Shown here: one piece after another, positions 23,686-35,593 of the stretch
Numbering within the stretch: the stretch's first letter is position 1
Layout: each line of letters begins with the position of its first letter
Assembly: GCF_001949145.1 (NCBI RefSeq)
Contig: NW_019091370.1
Location: forward strand, 1,001,601 to 1,065,600
Direction: 5' to 3'
DNA: 64,000 nucleotides
Source of the DNA: Acanthaster planci
Taxonomy: Eukaryota > Echinodermata > Asteroidea > Valvatida > Acanthasteridae
Position numbers and translations under genes: made by a program
The notes under the pieces: model-generated
What the model saw: the letters and a program-made list of their open reading frames with translations, nothing else
Databases searched by the model: none
What the model was told of the DNA's origin: nothing

Positions 23686-26600
23686 ATGGATGTTGTGGAG
23701 TTACTCTCGTTTCAGGTTCGTATAATAGACAAAAAGAGCCGGAAAATCTCAAGTTGTCTTTGTCCTGATGTTACCGGTAGAGGAGCATAGATAATTTTAA
23801 AAGCGGATTTGAAACTCAAAATTATAAAAACCCTGTGTGATTACTTACACCAATACCCACACTATGTACACACTGCACCAGTTTAGTGAAATATTGCACT
23901 ATTTTTGTGAAAAAAACGAAAGACTGTATCCACTAAACAACTGATTTTTCAGCCAAGTTATTAATTTTCAAAGAGAATGTTTTATTTGAATTCTCTATAA
24001 GTTCATATTGGATTATTGGTAATCAGGGTTGGCTAACTGTTACTTTGAATAATTTACATAACTTAAGCCTATTTTAGGCCTCTACTAGTCGAGGCCAGGA
24101 TGGACATCCAGCACTTAACAACCACACCATGCCGATGAAAACATCAGCAACCATGGCAACATGCACGCGAACCAGCCAGTCAAAGGATCGGGCTACTCAA
24201 TCTTTTCTTTGATCAGTACGTACGTGCACACTTGTCGCAGTTGTTTTTCATTGGCACGGTGTGGTTGCTACCAGCCATTTTACGGATGTCCGCCCCGGCC
24301 TATAATATTATTCTTGATGAAATCAAGATGCATTAGGGTCTAGGCCCACTCCCAAACTAAAAGTGTACTTTGTCAATCTTATCTTCCTCCCAAAATGCTG
24401 TCAAAACTAAATAATACCTCTTGAACACACATGCTTGATGATTTTTTGACCACGTAACCAGTTTTTTTTTGCAAAATCCAAATATTTTATTTATGATCGT
24501 GCCTCTCTTCATTAACGATCCGCACACTTGAGCTGCATAATGTGGTGCATGTCTGTTGAAACAACTGGTTTCCGTCCCGTCCCAGTTCTCCGAACGTATA
24601 TAATAGAGATGACCAGTCCAATAACGCAACCTTGTTTCCATGCGTACGATCTTGCAGTGCCACGCTGGTTCTCAGTGAAGGAATGCGCAAACATCCCATG
24701 GATTCAGGGTTGCCAATGACAAGATGCATCGCACGTTATTAGATCGGTCACCATCCCTGTTATATACATTCGGAAGACTGGGACGGGACGGGAACCAGTC
24801 TTCGTTTCAACAGACATGCTCGACAAAGTGCAGTTTTAGACAAAATAAATGGGCACATTCAAAATCTCATAGTTTTACAAACCAATAAAACTGTGGACAT
24901 GTGAGTCACCAGGAGTAGTCTAGGCCCTACTGCTTTTCAAGATAACACCTTTAATTATAAGTTTTCTTTTTTTTTGGAACAGCCTGACAAGCCTAACCTT
25001 AAACGGAAGAGAGAAGGTGAAGACAATGCAAAGAATGATGAAGAAAATGGCGGCATAATGCCCTTACCCACAAAGATGAAGGGATGGGACGAGAAGGTGG
25101 AGTCAACAGTGCCAGAGGGAGGAATGACAGAAGAGGAACGACAGAGAATCCTCCAAATGGTAGAGCAAGAACCGGAGGTAAGAGCTTGTTAACAACTTCC
25201 CTTGGAATTCTGCTAGGATATTTCCCAAATCTTTCAAAATCTGGCACTCCTCACGCCAAACAGTGGTACATCATGTAGACTTTTTGCTTCGATCCCTTAT
25301 GAAAGTGCATGCAATAGGGGCTTGGCCTTACAGTCATTAATGGATCAGATTAGAAAAAAAATATTTAATGGAAAATATTTATCATAATTAAAGACCAGCC
25401 GATTAAAGTTTTTCAGAGGCCACCACAACTTTTTGCTGAGTTCAGATTTTGTAAGCAACGTCTGCTATTTCATGAAGCTCTTGGCAAATAATTGGATACA
25501 ATTTTGTTTACTTTGCTGCTTTGGTTCCCATTGTAGGTTCCAAGTCTGGATGATGCCGGCCTTCGAAAGTTGATACTTTCCTTTGAGAAGAAAGTGTACA
25601 GAAATCAAGAAATGAGGATCAAATATCCAGACAGCCCAGAGAAGTACAGGATTTAAAAAAATACTTAGTTTCAGGAAGTCAGTCGAAGAAACTTGAATAT
25701 TTTCCATAAGTAAAACAGTGCTGATGGCTTGGTACTATACACATAGTTTAAGTTATTACAAATACATATTTCATGAAAAAGAATAATTTGAGTGCCAGTG
25801 TTAAAATTAGAGCCAAGTTTTCCAGATTACGAGACTAAAGTTTCCAAAAACTCAACTGACCACTGGAGGTCACTGTCCTGAAAGACTTGTAGACACTTAG
25901 CTTACATTTCTGTATTCTGTAAAAACTAATAACACCCTTGAGAAATTGCTTGTTTCAGCACGGTTGCTCTGCATGAAATGTCCATAACTAAAGAAGGCAC
26001 TAGGTGTTTTGACAGCTTGTCTCTACATTGTTTGTCTCTGCATATGTCATTGATTTTTGTTTTAATGTACTTCGCTTTGTGATATCGTTGACATGGAAAG
26101 CATTTTTTTAAAACTAATTATTTTTATTATTAACAATTAATACTTGAATCGCTTTGTCAACAGATTCATGGAATCCGAAGTCGACCTGAACGACACCGTT
26201 CAAGAACTTCACGTCATCGCCACCAGCCCTGATATGTACCATCATCTAGTGGAGCTGAACGCCATCAAGTCATTGATGCAACTGGTGTCTCACGAGAACA
26301 CCGACATTTCCATTGCGGTCATCGACCTCCTGCACGAGCTGACGGACGTTGACACGCTGAACGAGAGCGAGGACAGTGCTGGCGCCCTCATTGATGCTCT
26401 GGTAGGGACCTAGAAATTGTTGATGAATATCTTTTGGATGTATGGGGTCTGGGTACGTGTGAAGTCTTGCGTGTTTAAAAATTGGCATTTAACTCAGAAG
26501 TGAGGCTACACTGTGCGTTAACTGTTATGTGTGCTTTGAAGCTATGAAATCGGGAAAAACAGGTCGAGTACAAATACCAATTTTTTTTAAGGTATCCAGA

Positions 26601-29600
26601 ATTGATGGAAGATGGGATCTAGCTTCATCAGGAGGTCTGGCTAAACTCAAATTAGTATTTAATAAGAAATATTGTTAGAAATTGTTATCTTTATTTGGTG
26701 TAGCTGGATGAGCAAATTGTTGCAACGCTGGTGCAGAACATGGACAGACTGGACGAAAGCGTGAAAGAGGAATCGGAGGGCATCCACAATACACTGGGTA
26801 GGTCATAGGGTCAAGGGTCAACTCACTAGGTCAAGGGTCAACTCACCTGCAACTATTTAATGTTTTAAACTTCCTCCTCAGGGTATGTTTTTGCGTTCCT
26901 GGTTTTACTAACTCCTGTTTACTCATTCCATTTCTTTTGCAGGCATCATTGAGAACATGACCGAGTTCCGACCAGAGATGTGTGGCGAGGCGGCCCAACA
27001 GAACCTGCTGCAATGGCTGCTGAAGAAACTCAAGCCTAAAGTTCCCTTTGACGCCAACAAGTTATACTGCAGCGAGATCCTAGCAATATTGCTGCAAGAC
27101 ACACAAGGCCAGTTTCATTTACAGACTCATGGGTGGATGACTCGGCTTCAAGAAGAATTGGGTTTTGTTGGTCGCTTGCTTTCTTAGCAAAAGCTTAAAC
27201 TGTTCGTTTGGCTGTAGCCTCATCACATAAGGCCAGAGTCAAATGTCCGAGTTTGAGCAAAATGATTGGATTGTGGATTCAATTGTTGCCATGGAGCTGA
27301 ACCAGCATCGCAATTTTTGCTAAAGAATGTGTCAGATTCACAACCAAACACCGTCAAATATTACCCTACCTCCCTGAAGTTGTGAAGTACACGTAGTGGT
27401 CTGAAGGTGGGGTTTTACTTCTCAAATCGTTTTTTTTGGTCCAATTACTACAGAGAACAGAGAGTTGCTCGGTGAGCTAGATGGTATCGACACCCTCCTA
27501 CAACAGCTTGCTGTAAGTACCATGTTGAACAGTCGACAGTGTCGTGTGTTAGGAAGAGATACTCACATGTTTATTGCCCTGTCCATAGCGTCTTGTGTCT
27601 GCTATGAATAGAGAAAGACAGGGACCGTAAGATTCAGTATGCTAAGTATAGGGCACTTTTGGTTTGAGAGAGAGCCCATATTCATAGACCTGCTGCGGGG
27701 TACAGATTTGCTAAACAGATAAATATGTACTTGTACCAAAATCGGTATTATCGACCAAAATGACGTGCAGAGTGTCTTGATTGTAACTGGTACCTTGAGG
27801 TATGCTTTCCTGCTAAGCAAATTTGTTGACCAGGATTCTTGAGTAGCTCATTGCAGTCGGACTTTCCTGGCTTGAGATGAAGTCCTTCCTGAAGGTTGCA
27901 TGTTTCACAAATTTGATCTTTCTTCAGGTTTACAAGAGACATGACCCCACTAGCACGGAGGAAAACGAAATGATGGAGAACTTATTCAACTGTCTGTGTT
28001 CAGCTCTCATGCTGTCTAGCAATAAGGGGCGGTTCCTCAGAGGAGAGGGCGTGCAGCTGATGAACCTCATGCTCAGGTAGCGAGGAATCTTGATTGGTCG
28101 AGGGAAAACCATCAGTCCAGATTTATTTTCTCTCATTGACTCCGTCAGTAGACAAACAGGTTTCGGCACACGGCAGTTGTTTTCAGAAATATTTTGTCTC
28201 AATTTCGCAGGGAAAAGAAATTGTCCCGACACAGTGCCCTCAAGGTGCTAGACCACGCCATGACAGGGCCCGACGGCACCGAGAACTGCACCAAGTTTAT
28301 CGACATCCTAGGACTACGCAGTCTGTTCCCGTTGTTCATGAAGACGCCCAAGATCCGTAAGAAGACGTCCAGTCCGCAGGAGCATGAAGGTATGAATGGC
28401 ATGTCCTATGTTTGTCTAACACACCCAGATAGATGGTATCGGTCAGTTGGTCAATCTTGCAACAAGCTCTGTCAAAATTTCTATCAACCAGTCACCGTTT
28501 CTTTGTAATTCACAGCTGTGGAAGATTGTTTTGAAAGCAAACTTACAGTGCAAGATTTCCTGCATGATTGACCGATAAATTCAGCATGACAGGTTGATCA
28601 TTCAAATCAACTGATCTCAACCAACAACATCAGCGACTGGCTAAGTGGTCAAGACAAGTTTTGGTCATGGTTTTCCACCATTGTTATCATCACAGAACAT
28701 GTCTGTTCCATCATGGCCGCTCTCCTGAAGAATTGCACGGGGACGCACAGACAGCGGCTCATCAACAAGTTCACGGAAAGTGACCACATCAAAGTAGATC
28801 GACTGATGGAGCTGCACTTCAGCTACCTGAGCAGGGTACAACACTGCGATGACAGGATAGAGAGGGAAAAACAGGTTAGATCCGAGGCCAAATCTCACAG
28901 CATGGGAACATTGGTACAACCTGTTGGAGGCACATGGTTTTCTTAAAAGATTGGGTGGTACCGTGCTGTCTTGAGTTTTTGCTCTGACGAAAAGTTTAAA
29001 ATTTGAAAACATGTAAACTTAAGTGTCTGCCTGGATTGCCGTCATAGCAACAGCGCTTTCACTTGTGTACAAAAGCACGGAGATGTTTTGATGTTTAAAT
29101 CAGTGCACTTTAAGAATTCTTACCTTCAGATGTTTTCCAACAGATTTCATACATTGGATAATAGTATAAAGATGTACAAAAAGTGAGTTTAAGAAAAATT
29201 TATTGCATTGCTCCTATTCAGAATGTGTTTAGGAGTCCTGTTCTGAGTCTTGACCCTTACTTTTGTGCTTTCCTTTTTTTCTCTTCTGCCTCTCTAGAGG
29301 CGAGTTCGCGAGGGCGACATCATCGACGACGACCAAGAAGACGAGTACTACCTCCGGCGTCTGGATGCGGGTCTCTTCACCTTACAGTTGGTGGATTACA
29401 TCATCCTGGACCTAAGCTGCTCCTCAGGGTTACCCACCATCAAACAGAGGGTCCTTCAACTACTCAACATGCATGGGGGAACCATCTCAGCGATACGGAA
29501 CACAGTCAGAGGTAGGTCGCCATGGCAACATCGTACGGGAGCATCTCTTCAATATGTGGTCCAGGAAGAAAAGAAGCTTTTAGACGAAAGGTTTCCTGGG

Positions 29601-29859
29601 GTCATTTGTAATTTTGTAAACTTATGTACGTTGCATGTTAAAATTTTGAAATGTGTTTGAAATCCCAGTGAATTTTTTGTTAATGACTTTAAGATCTTGA
29701 GTTTGGTGGTCACATTTTGTCAAAACAACATTAGTTATTGATATTTGGATATATATTTGTTTACTTCCAGAATACGCAGGCAACATAGGCGATGAAAACA
29801 ACCAAGACTCAGCCTCAGCTGAGAGGGAAAGACTCATGACCCTGGTCGATAAATTTTAA
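23686..29859 (+). CDS. CTNNBL1: CTNNBL1, beta-catenin-like protein 1
   Basis: Complete gene, 12 exons, 565 aa (human 563). Exons: 23686-23715, 24983-25177, 25537-25643, 26164-26401, 26704-26797, 26943-27107, 27454-27512, 27928-28076, 28211-28389, 28696-28874, 29298-29511, 29771-29859. It starts MDVVELLSFQ, as in vertebrates, followed by a basic stretch (KPNLKRKREGED) that would act as a nuclear localisation signal. The armadillo-type superhelix follows, with near-identical blocks such as ISIAVIDLLHELTDVDTL, FDANKLYCSEILAILLQD, EMMENLFNCLCSALMLSS and EYYLRRLDAGLF. The family is nuclear, associates with the Prp19/CDC5L spliceosomal complex and binds NLS-type ligands. All phases are consistent. 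Exon 6 ends CAAG|GCCAGT, so intron 6 appears to be GC-AG; the resulting protein (QENRELLGELDGID) matches the family without gap. Confidence 0.97.
24547..24819. mobile_element. Foldback element in CTNNBL1 intron 1
   Basis: Arms of about 80-86 bp (24547-24626 and 24734-24819) are inverted copies: GCATGTCTGTTGAAAC at one end, GTTTCAACAGACATGC at the other, with CGTCCCGTCCCAG conserved inside. The spacer is about 107 bp. No coding capacity. It looks like a MITE or a degenerate foldback repeat. Confidence 0.75.
26810..26850. repeat. Direct duplication of about 20 bp in CTNNBL1 intron 5
   Basis: The unit AGGTCAAGGGTCAACTCAC occurs twice in tandem immediately after exon 5. It contains repeated AGGTCA-like half sites, which may be coincidence. 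Confidence 0.65.
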
Positions 29860-30350
29860 GATTGGGTCGTCCAGTTATCCTCGGTTCTCAGAAGGAGATC
29901 GGTGATGAGATTGTCAGCATTTCTCACTTTGATCTATAAGTTCAGCTTGATCGCCAGCTGCAGAACTGTGAGGAAGCGTTCTTTGACCTCTGAATTGTTG
30001 TTGAAGAATGTCACGTTCCCGACCCGGAGTGTTGTTGGGACTCGTATGTTTATTAACCCATGGTGTGGAAAATGGTCAGGCTTCAGGAAGCGGTGGCAAC
30101 ATGAAATCATAAAGCTCAAAACCTCAATCCTGGAAGACTCATGCTACAGAACTGGACGTCATTGGCCGAGGACCCTAGATGTTTGAAAGGACTGTTGAAA
30201 TCAACACCCCAAGGCCTTCCCCCAATGAAAAAAAAGATCAGCAGACAGAGCTGGTGATGATGGCAACTTACAGCGCTGAAGACAATTTTTGGCTCTCCAT
30301 AAGTACAGTCAAAGGGAGATCACTTCTGGCCCATTTTACTCAGTGTTCAA

Positions 30351-30356
30351 AATAAA
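30351..30356 (+). terminator. Candidate poly(A) signal of CTNNBL1
   Basis: AATAAA about 490 bp after the stop, in an AT-rich context. Confidence 0.5.
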
Positions 30357-31524
30357 AGTTTAAAACCTTTCAAGTGGAGCACAATTTCAATATCGTGTGC
30401 ATTAGCCTGTGTGAAATCTTGTTGAAAATAGGAAACAGGTGGTAAACCATTGCATGTCTGCCTGCGTCTTTTAGTTTCCATTCAAATTCTCATTTATGTA
30501 CCAGGAGATGCATTATGCAGATTTTATCCTTTAACGGTGTGGTTGTTCAACTTTGAAATGTCCTGTTTGTTTTTCAAATGGAAAAGAAAAGCTCTCTTTT
30601 TTCATACATAATTTGTGTTACAGATTCTGTTTGTCGTGCTCAGATTTTGTCAACTTTGGGTAGGATTTGTGATGTTTACAGAGCATTAATGTGTTCCCTG
30701 TACTGAGGAAGATTTGTCAATTCTCAAACAATGTTTCTCTCGCAAAGTTGACACTCGATCTTCTTTAGGCAATTTGATACCATGACATACTGGACAGTTA
30801 ATGCACAGTTATCTGAGAGCCACGCCCCATATACACTCGCCCATTAGGTTATGGTAACTTTTTTCTCTTAAGAAATTATCTTTTTATTAACAATTAAATG
30901 TGCACACTCATCCTTCTTTATTGACACAATCTGGACTATGGCACAATCAATATGACGAGCGCCCTCTGTTGGTGAATATCTCTTTCGTAAAATTCAGGCA
31001 CCTAGTTATCACAATGTGATTAGTGTGTAGCTTGGAGTCTAGGTTTGGATCCACTGACAAACTTGACGTACAAGCAGACGACTCGGTCTCTACTCGCTCA
31101 GAACAGGTGGGCCTAAATATTTCACTTTTGAGCCAAGCACGACCAACCAAATGTCAAACTATTGGTTGTATAATATTCTCTTTATTACATATGACATGCT
31201 ACATGCAATGCATTTTAAGGTGGAGACGGACGCTAAGCTTAGCTGACAATGACATGTCATTAAAAACTCTTATCAGATCTACATGTAGATAGTGCCTTCG
31301 TCTGGCATCATGGCATGTCAATTTTGTCACGTCTGGGGGCGGAGCTGGCAGTGGCGCAGGTGCAAGTGCGTAATGGTGGGACTGTATGGGGAAGAAATTA
31401 AATCCGACAAAATTACCCAGCCTTGGACATTCGAAAAGCAAAGGGGGTGGGGCGATTTATGGACACCACATGATCATGATGATACCTCTTTACTACTTTC
31501 TCACTTTTTCTGTAGGTCTAACAA

Positions 31525-31646
31525 GCATGACCGTATTAGTCGCCAGGTCCCTAACTTAGCCACCTATTGTCAAGTCTGACTGTTTTTTACAGTAAGTGGC
31601 GAAATAAGGGACTTCACCTGGTGACTACATGTATATACGGTCATGC
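31525..31646. mobile_element. Hairpin MITE, 122 bp
   Basis: GCATGACCGTA at the left end matches TACGGTCATGC at the right end exactly. The inner arms (AGTCGCCAGGT...CCCTAACTTAGCCAC and its partner GTGGCGAAATAAGGGAC) pair with small gaps. The loop is about 32 bases. No coding capacity. Confidence 0.7.
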
Positions 31647-32032
31647 ACATTAGTATTACTTTTAGGTCTATTGCCATTGGAGACATAATTAGTCAGTTAG
31701 GCCTATTAGTCATTTGGAAATTAAAAATCCCAGCAAATTCCAATTTCTTTTCCTCACCACGAAAGTGTGGGGGTATGATCCAATAGCTCATGTCCCCTTA
31801 GTCAAAAAGTGGGGTGGGAATATCACCCCCCCCCAGGATTATGCCCTGGGCTCTTGTACTGTACATGTATTGCCGCTAGAAAAACAAGGCCCTGGCCCCT
31901 GTTCATCATGTTCATTTTCAGGTAAGCTTTTGTCAATTTTGAATGACTTGGCATGTGAGTTTGGAGTTGTATGAAGAAATATGTTGTTAAAATTCTACCC
32001 AATTTTTAACTTGAAGTGACAGAGCTGTCAGA

Positions 32033-35000
32033 ATGGCTGAAACTGTGCCGGCGGGGATACACGTCCGCTTTGTTGATGACATTGCAGTCCTGTGGCTGAA
32101 TGATGGTGAGAACCGACTGAACATAAACTCTGTGCGTGCTATGAATGCCGCCTTGGACCAGGTCGAAAGGTCAGATCATTTTTTTTTGCTGTGACTTGAT
32201 ATATACTTAACAGTGAGACGAGAATGTTGCATCCTGTCTCCACGTTCTCATCAGTTGTGGTCTGAGCCCCTTGAAGATTAGTCATTGGTAAAATGGACAG
32301 AGTTCCCTAGGGACAACACTAATTTTCCCTTCAATTTTTATAACAGCCATTGGAAAGTAAAAACATCCTAAAAAGTGAAATTTAGCTGAGAAAATTTCAA
32401 AGCATATTTAGAAAACACTTGGGTTCAACAAAATGTTCAACAAAAATATTAAAATGACATGATTTGGGAAATGGAAAGTATTTCAGACTTTCTTAGAAAA
32501 TTTCTCAGAAAATACTTTGAAAAATGCAATAAGCTGTGCATAGGCATTGCACAACCAACGAAATGACTGCGGGGTGCTGCAGTCTTTCCAATAGTGACCC
32601 CCGTTAGGCTCTTAAACAGCAGAAATGAGGCTCGATCAGAAGAGCTCCTGCTTGAAAAGACACACATACCTGTGGATCCTCCATTTACCTAGAGGCTTTA
32701 CCACTTTTCAATATGCTTGCTTGATATTTCTGAACGTAGCCTGACATATTGTACATTTTTGCAACTTCTTTGAAATCAGCAATGAATCCACCAAAGCCCT
32801 GATTATCACCGGCGTGGGCAAGTACTTCAGCTGTGGACTTGATCTAGATTGGTTGAGCAAGCAAGACACCACAACTGTGACGACCTTCTTTGAATTGTTT
32901 GATACTTTTATGGACAGAGTGTTGGTCTACCCAATGCCCACTGTGGCAGCCCTCAATGGTAAGATCTTTTCACGGAGACAGTAACAGTATAGTAACAGTA
33001 TGCAAATCAAAATACGACCAACATCCCGCATCCAACAGCCCAAAACCTTCTCCAACATCTTCTAAGGCCGCAAGCCAAAGTCCCATGGTATCAGTCAGTG
33101 GTGTAAATCTGTGCTGGAAATTAGGGGGATGGAGTTGGGTAAGGTGGGGTGGATGACATAAAAATGTGAAAAGTGGGGTGGGATCGATGTTCATGATATT
33201 ATTGTTCCTCATATATATATTCAGATTGACACACTTATGGTTTTTTAAATTTTTCTTTTCTGAGTGATACTGAATGCACTTTAGTCAACTGGAAATTCTT
33301 CACCGTCCACTTTAGTTTTTTTGTTCACCACCAAAAAGTGGGGGGAGGGAGGAATGATTCAACAGCCCCCCACTCAAAAAGTAGGGGGGTACCCCATCCC
33401 CCCGGATTTACGCCCATGGTATCAGTCGTATGTAGCTTTTCCCACCAGTTTGGTTGGCCATGTTGTCCATTTGAATTGCTTATCCGACTTATTGAAAAGA
33501 GGAGCCGTTCGTTAATCTCAAGGGTGGATTTGTGGAGGAAACATACGTCACAGAGACCTGGTATTAGTACAGTGCACCAAAGTATGGTTGGTCTGGGCAC
33601 TGCATCATTCATCCTCACTTTCAATATCCGCCCTGACCTGAAGTGCACCCGCATCGGTGAAAGAAAGACAAGCTAGTACTACTGTTTTCTAACCGGGTTC
33701 TTGCATGAGTTCGGCGTGCTCGCAAAGACCTTACATTCCTGACTAAGGCCGTGTCCGAAACGGGCTTCCAGAGCTACGGCTAGATCTATTGTCTACGCAT
33801 CTCTACGCATTTCCAATGGAGCGAAGACGTAGACCTAGCTCTAGACAAGAGATTCGGATGCAGCCTAAGTTTGTTGTGCATACTCAGCATGTTCTGCATA
33901 CCAAAGGACAGTCAATTTCATTTCAAAGCACGCCCTCTATAGCTTCTGCTCGGAGCAGATTGAAGCTTTTGAATGTGTATTGAGGGTCGGAGGTTTCCAG
34001 ACTGGGCGTCATCAAGTTGTGTTGGACTGTTTCCAACTACTCTTGTCACAGTCCAACTTTAAGACCCAGGAAGAGGTGACAAATTACTTTTCCGTATTCT
34101 GCACGCAGACACGATGTCATTTGATCATTGTGTAATTGCAGGTCATGCATATGCTGCTGGTGGATTTCTTGCCATGGCTTGTGACTATCGCATCATGAGG
34201 ACGCAGCGTGGTTGGTTCTGTTTCCCTGAGATCAACATCAAAATGGCGATTCAGCCCTCCATAGCTAACATGATCAGGTATCGGGCAAAACTTTCAATTC
34301 TTCCCCCTCAAACCCTTTGTCACCAAGCTGAGGACCAGAAAAGCATATTGTTTTTTACAAGCCTTGTTTCCATTGTAAGCTTGTTTTCTTTGAAAAAATC
34401 TGTTAGAATAAATAGCTAAGAAGCATTTTAATCTTTCAGTACTTTTTTTGAACTTCATAGCAGACCAAATAGTGGTAGATCCTAGTTTTTGTGTTTCCAT
34501 TGGAAAAGATTCCGTGTTTCAGCAAGTTTATTACAGGCATGCCACTTTTCCTCAGATCAACTGATTGCCTCGTTTTTCACTTCACACTTATGCCATTGAA
34601 AATTGAAAAACATTGTACAAACTCTCCTAAAAGATTGGAATGTCCTCTTTTTTGGTGAAGTCCAAGTTGAAGATATGGCGTCATCAGGAGTTCAGATTTT
34701 GGCTGTATCCCAATCTGTTGTCAAGAGCTAGGTCTAGGTCTTCGCTCCGTTAGAAACATGCAGAGAAGTGCAGGCAATAGACCAAGCTGTAGTTTGGGAT
34801 GACTGTTTTGGACACGACCCTTCCTCTATTGCAGGATGAAGATACGGGATAACATCGTTTTCCGAGACATGGTGATGTACGGCCAGAGAGTGACCGGTGA
34901 GGAGGCCAAGGAGAAGGGTGTGGTTGATGAGTGTGTGGACATGAAGGATCTGATGAACACTGCCATAGCCTTCACCAAGCAACGCATAGGTAGCAATCAA

Positions 35001-35593
35001 TAATTCAAATATAACGTCGCTCTGTTCGTACTGTATTTACCGTATGGGAGCTTGCGTTTGAAATTAACCGCTTTTGTTGCAGTAGCCACAACTATTGACA
35101 GCAAGGGTTAAGCCTAACAGTCCTCAGTCCTCCAACAGGTGAAGGATTGAGGACTGTTAGGGTTAAGTCTACATTACAGGCTAATTAAAATGGATCAATA
35201 TTCTGCTATCACATCAGTTGTGGTGTATCAACATGATCCCTTACTTGATCTCAATTTTACTTTTCCCTGACTTTTTTCCTGTGACAGCAGGATTCAAGAA
35301 CATATCTTATTTTTCCCCTCAATTTACCATGACTTTGGCGTCCATTCCCAGGACAACTTCTTCTCTAGGATTTTCCATGACGACGGGACTGCTTTGGAAG
35401 GAAAATCTGTTTAATTCAATGATGCTTTTGTTCCTCAGGTGCGGCTGGTTTTGACAGGACGATTGTTTACCAGATGAAGCATAATTTGTACGGGATTAAC
35501 ATTGAGAAGAAACCAAGAGATATCGCTGCTGCTGCTGACGGTAAGGGCAGAATGCAGGAGCGATTCAAGCACGCCCACAAGGCAAGGCTGTGA
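32033..35593 (+). CDS. Enoyl-CoA hydratase/isomerase-family enzyme, probably peroxisomal
   Basis: Five exons: 32033-32169, 32780-32958, 34142-34277, 34835-34989, 35439-35593; all phases agree; about 253 aa. It starts MAETVPAGIHVRFVDDIAVL, the usual crotonase N-terminal beta strands. Crotonase-fold signatures follow: YFSCGLDLDWL (first oxyanion-hole segment), NGHAYAAGGFLAMACDYRIM (second) and FPEINIKMAI, where a catalytic glutamate is expected in delta3,delta2-enoyl-CoA isomerases. The C-terminus is KARL-stop, and ARL fits the peroxisomal PTS1 pattern [SAC]-[KRH]-[LM]. The likely role is isomerisation or hydration of unsaturated acyl-CoA during beta-oxidation. Exact substrate and orthologue (ECI-like or carnitinyl-CoA dehydratase-like) cannot be set from sequence alone. 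An inverted MITE pair flanks exon 3. Start: first ATG of the exon, with family-like N-terminus; a 5' non-coding exon may precede it. Confidence 0.88.
33097..33412. mobile_element. Transposon-like insertion with 15-bp direct flanks
   Basis: CCCATGGTATCAGTC occurs at 33082-33096 and again at 33413-33427, directly flanking a 316-bp insert. The insert begins AGTGGTGTAAATC and ends GGATTTACGCC, an inverted pair, and carries G-rich and C-rich blocks. A related partial copy lies at about 31731-31865. It lies in intron 2 of the isomerase-family gene. Confidence 0.7.
33744..33869. mobile_element. MITE copy 1, about 125 bp
   Basis: Ends are TAAGGCCGTGTCCGAA and TTCGGATGCAGCCTAA (imperfect inverted pair). 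The inside reads as a hairpin around a TCTACGCAT repeat. Copy 2 at 34701-34820 is the same family in opposite orientation. Confidence 0.7.
34701..34820. mobile_element. MITE copy 2, about 120 bp, inverted relative to copy 1
   Basis: GGCTGTATCCCAATC at the left and GTTTTGGACACGACCC at the right form the termini. The inner block AGAGCTAGGTCTAGGTCTTC matches the reverse complement of copy 1 closely. It lies in intron 3, shortly before exon 4. Confidence 0.7.
35108..35166. mobile_element. Short TTAA-ended hairpin repeat
   Basis: TTAAGCCTAACAGTCCTCA (35108-35126) pairs with TGAGGACTGTTAGGGTTAA (35148-35166) with one mismatch. The same terminal sequence TTAACCCTAACAGTCC recurs at 42301-42316, so this is a dispersed family. 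Confidence 0.7.

Larger units (their letters stand above)
29860..32032. other. CTNNBL1 3' UTR and intergenic region
   Basis: AATAAA at 30351-30356 is the likely CTNNBL1 poly(A) signal. Beyond it the region is AT-rich with no recognised gene. It holds an AGAGGGCGC-type motif (30959-30967, minus), a hairpin MITE (31525-31646) and a partial copy of a G/C-run repeat (about 31731-31865). The 5' UTR of the downstream enzyme gene lies at its end. Confidence 0.55.
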
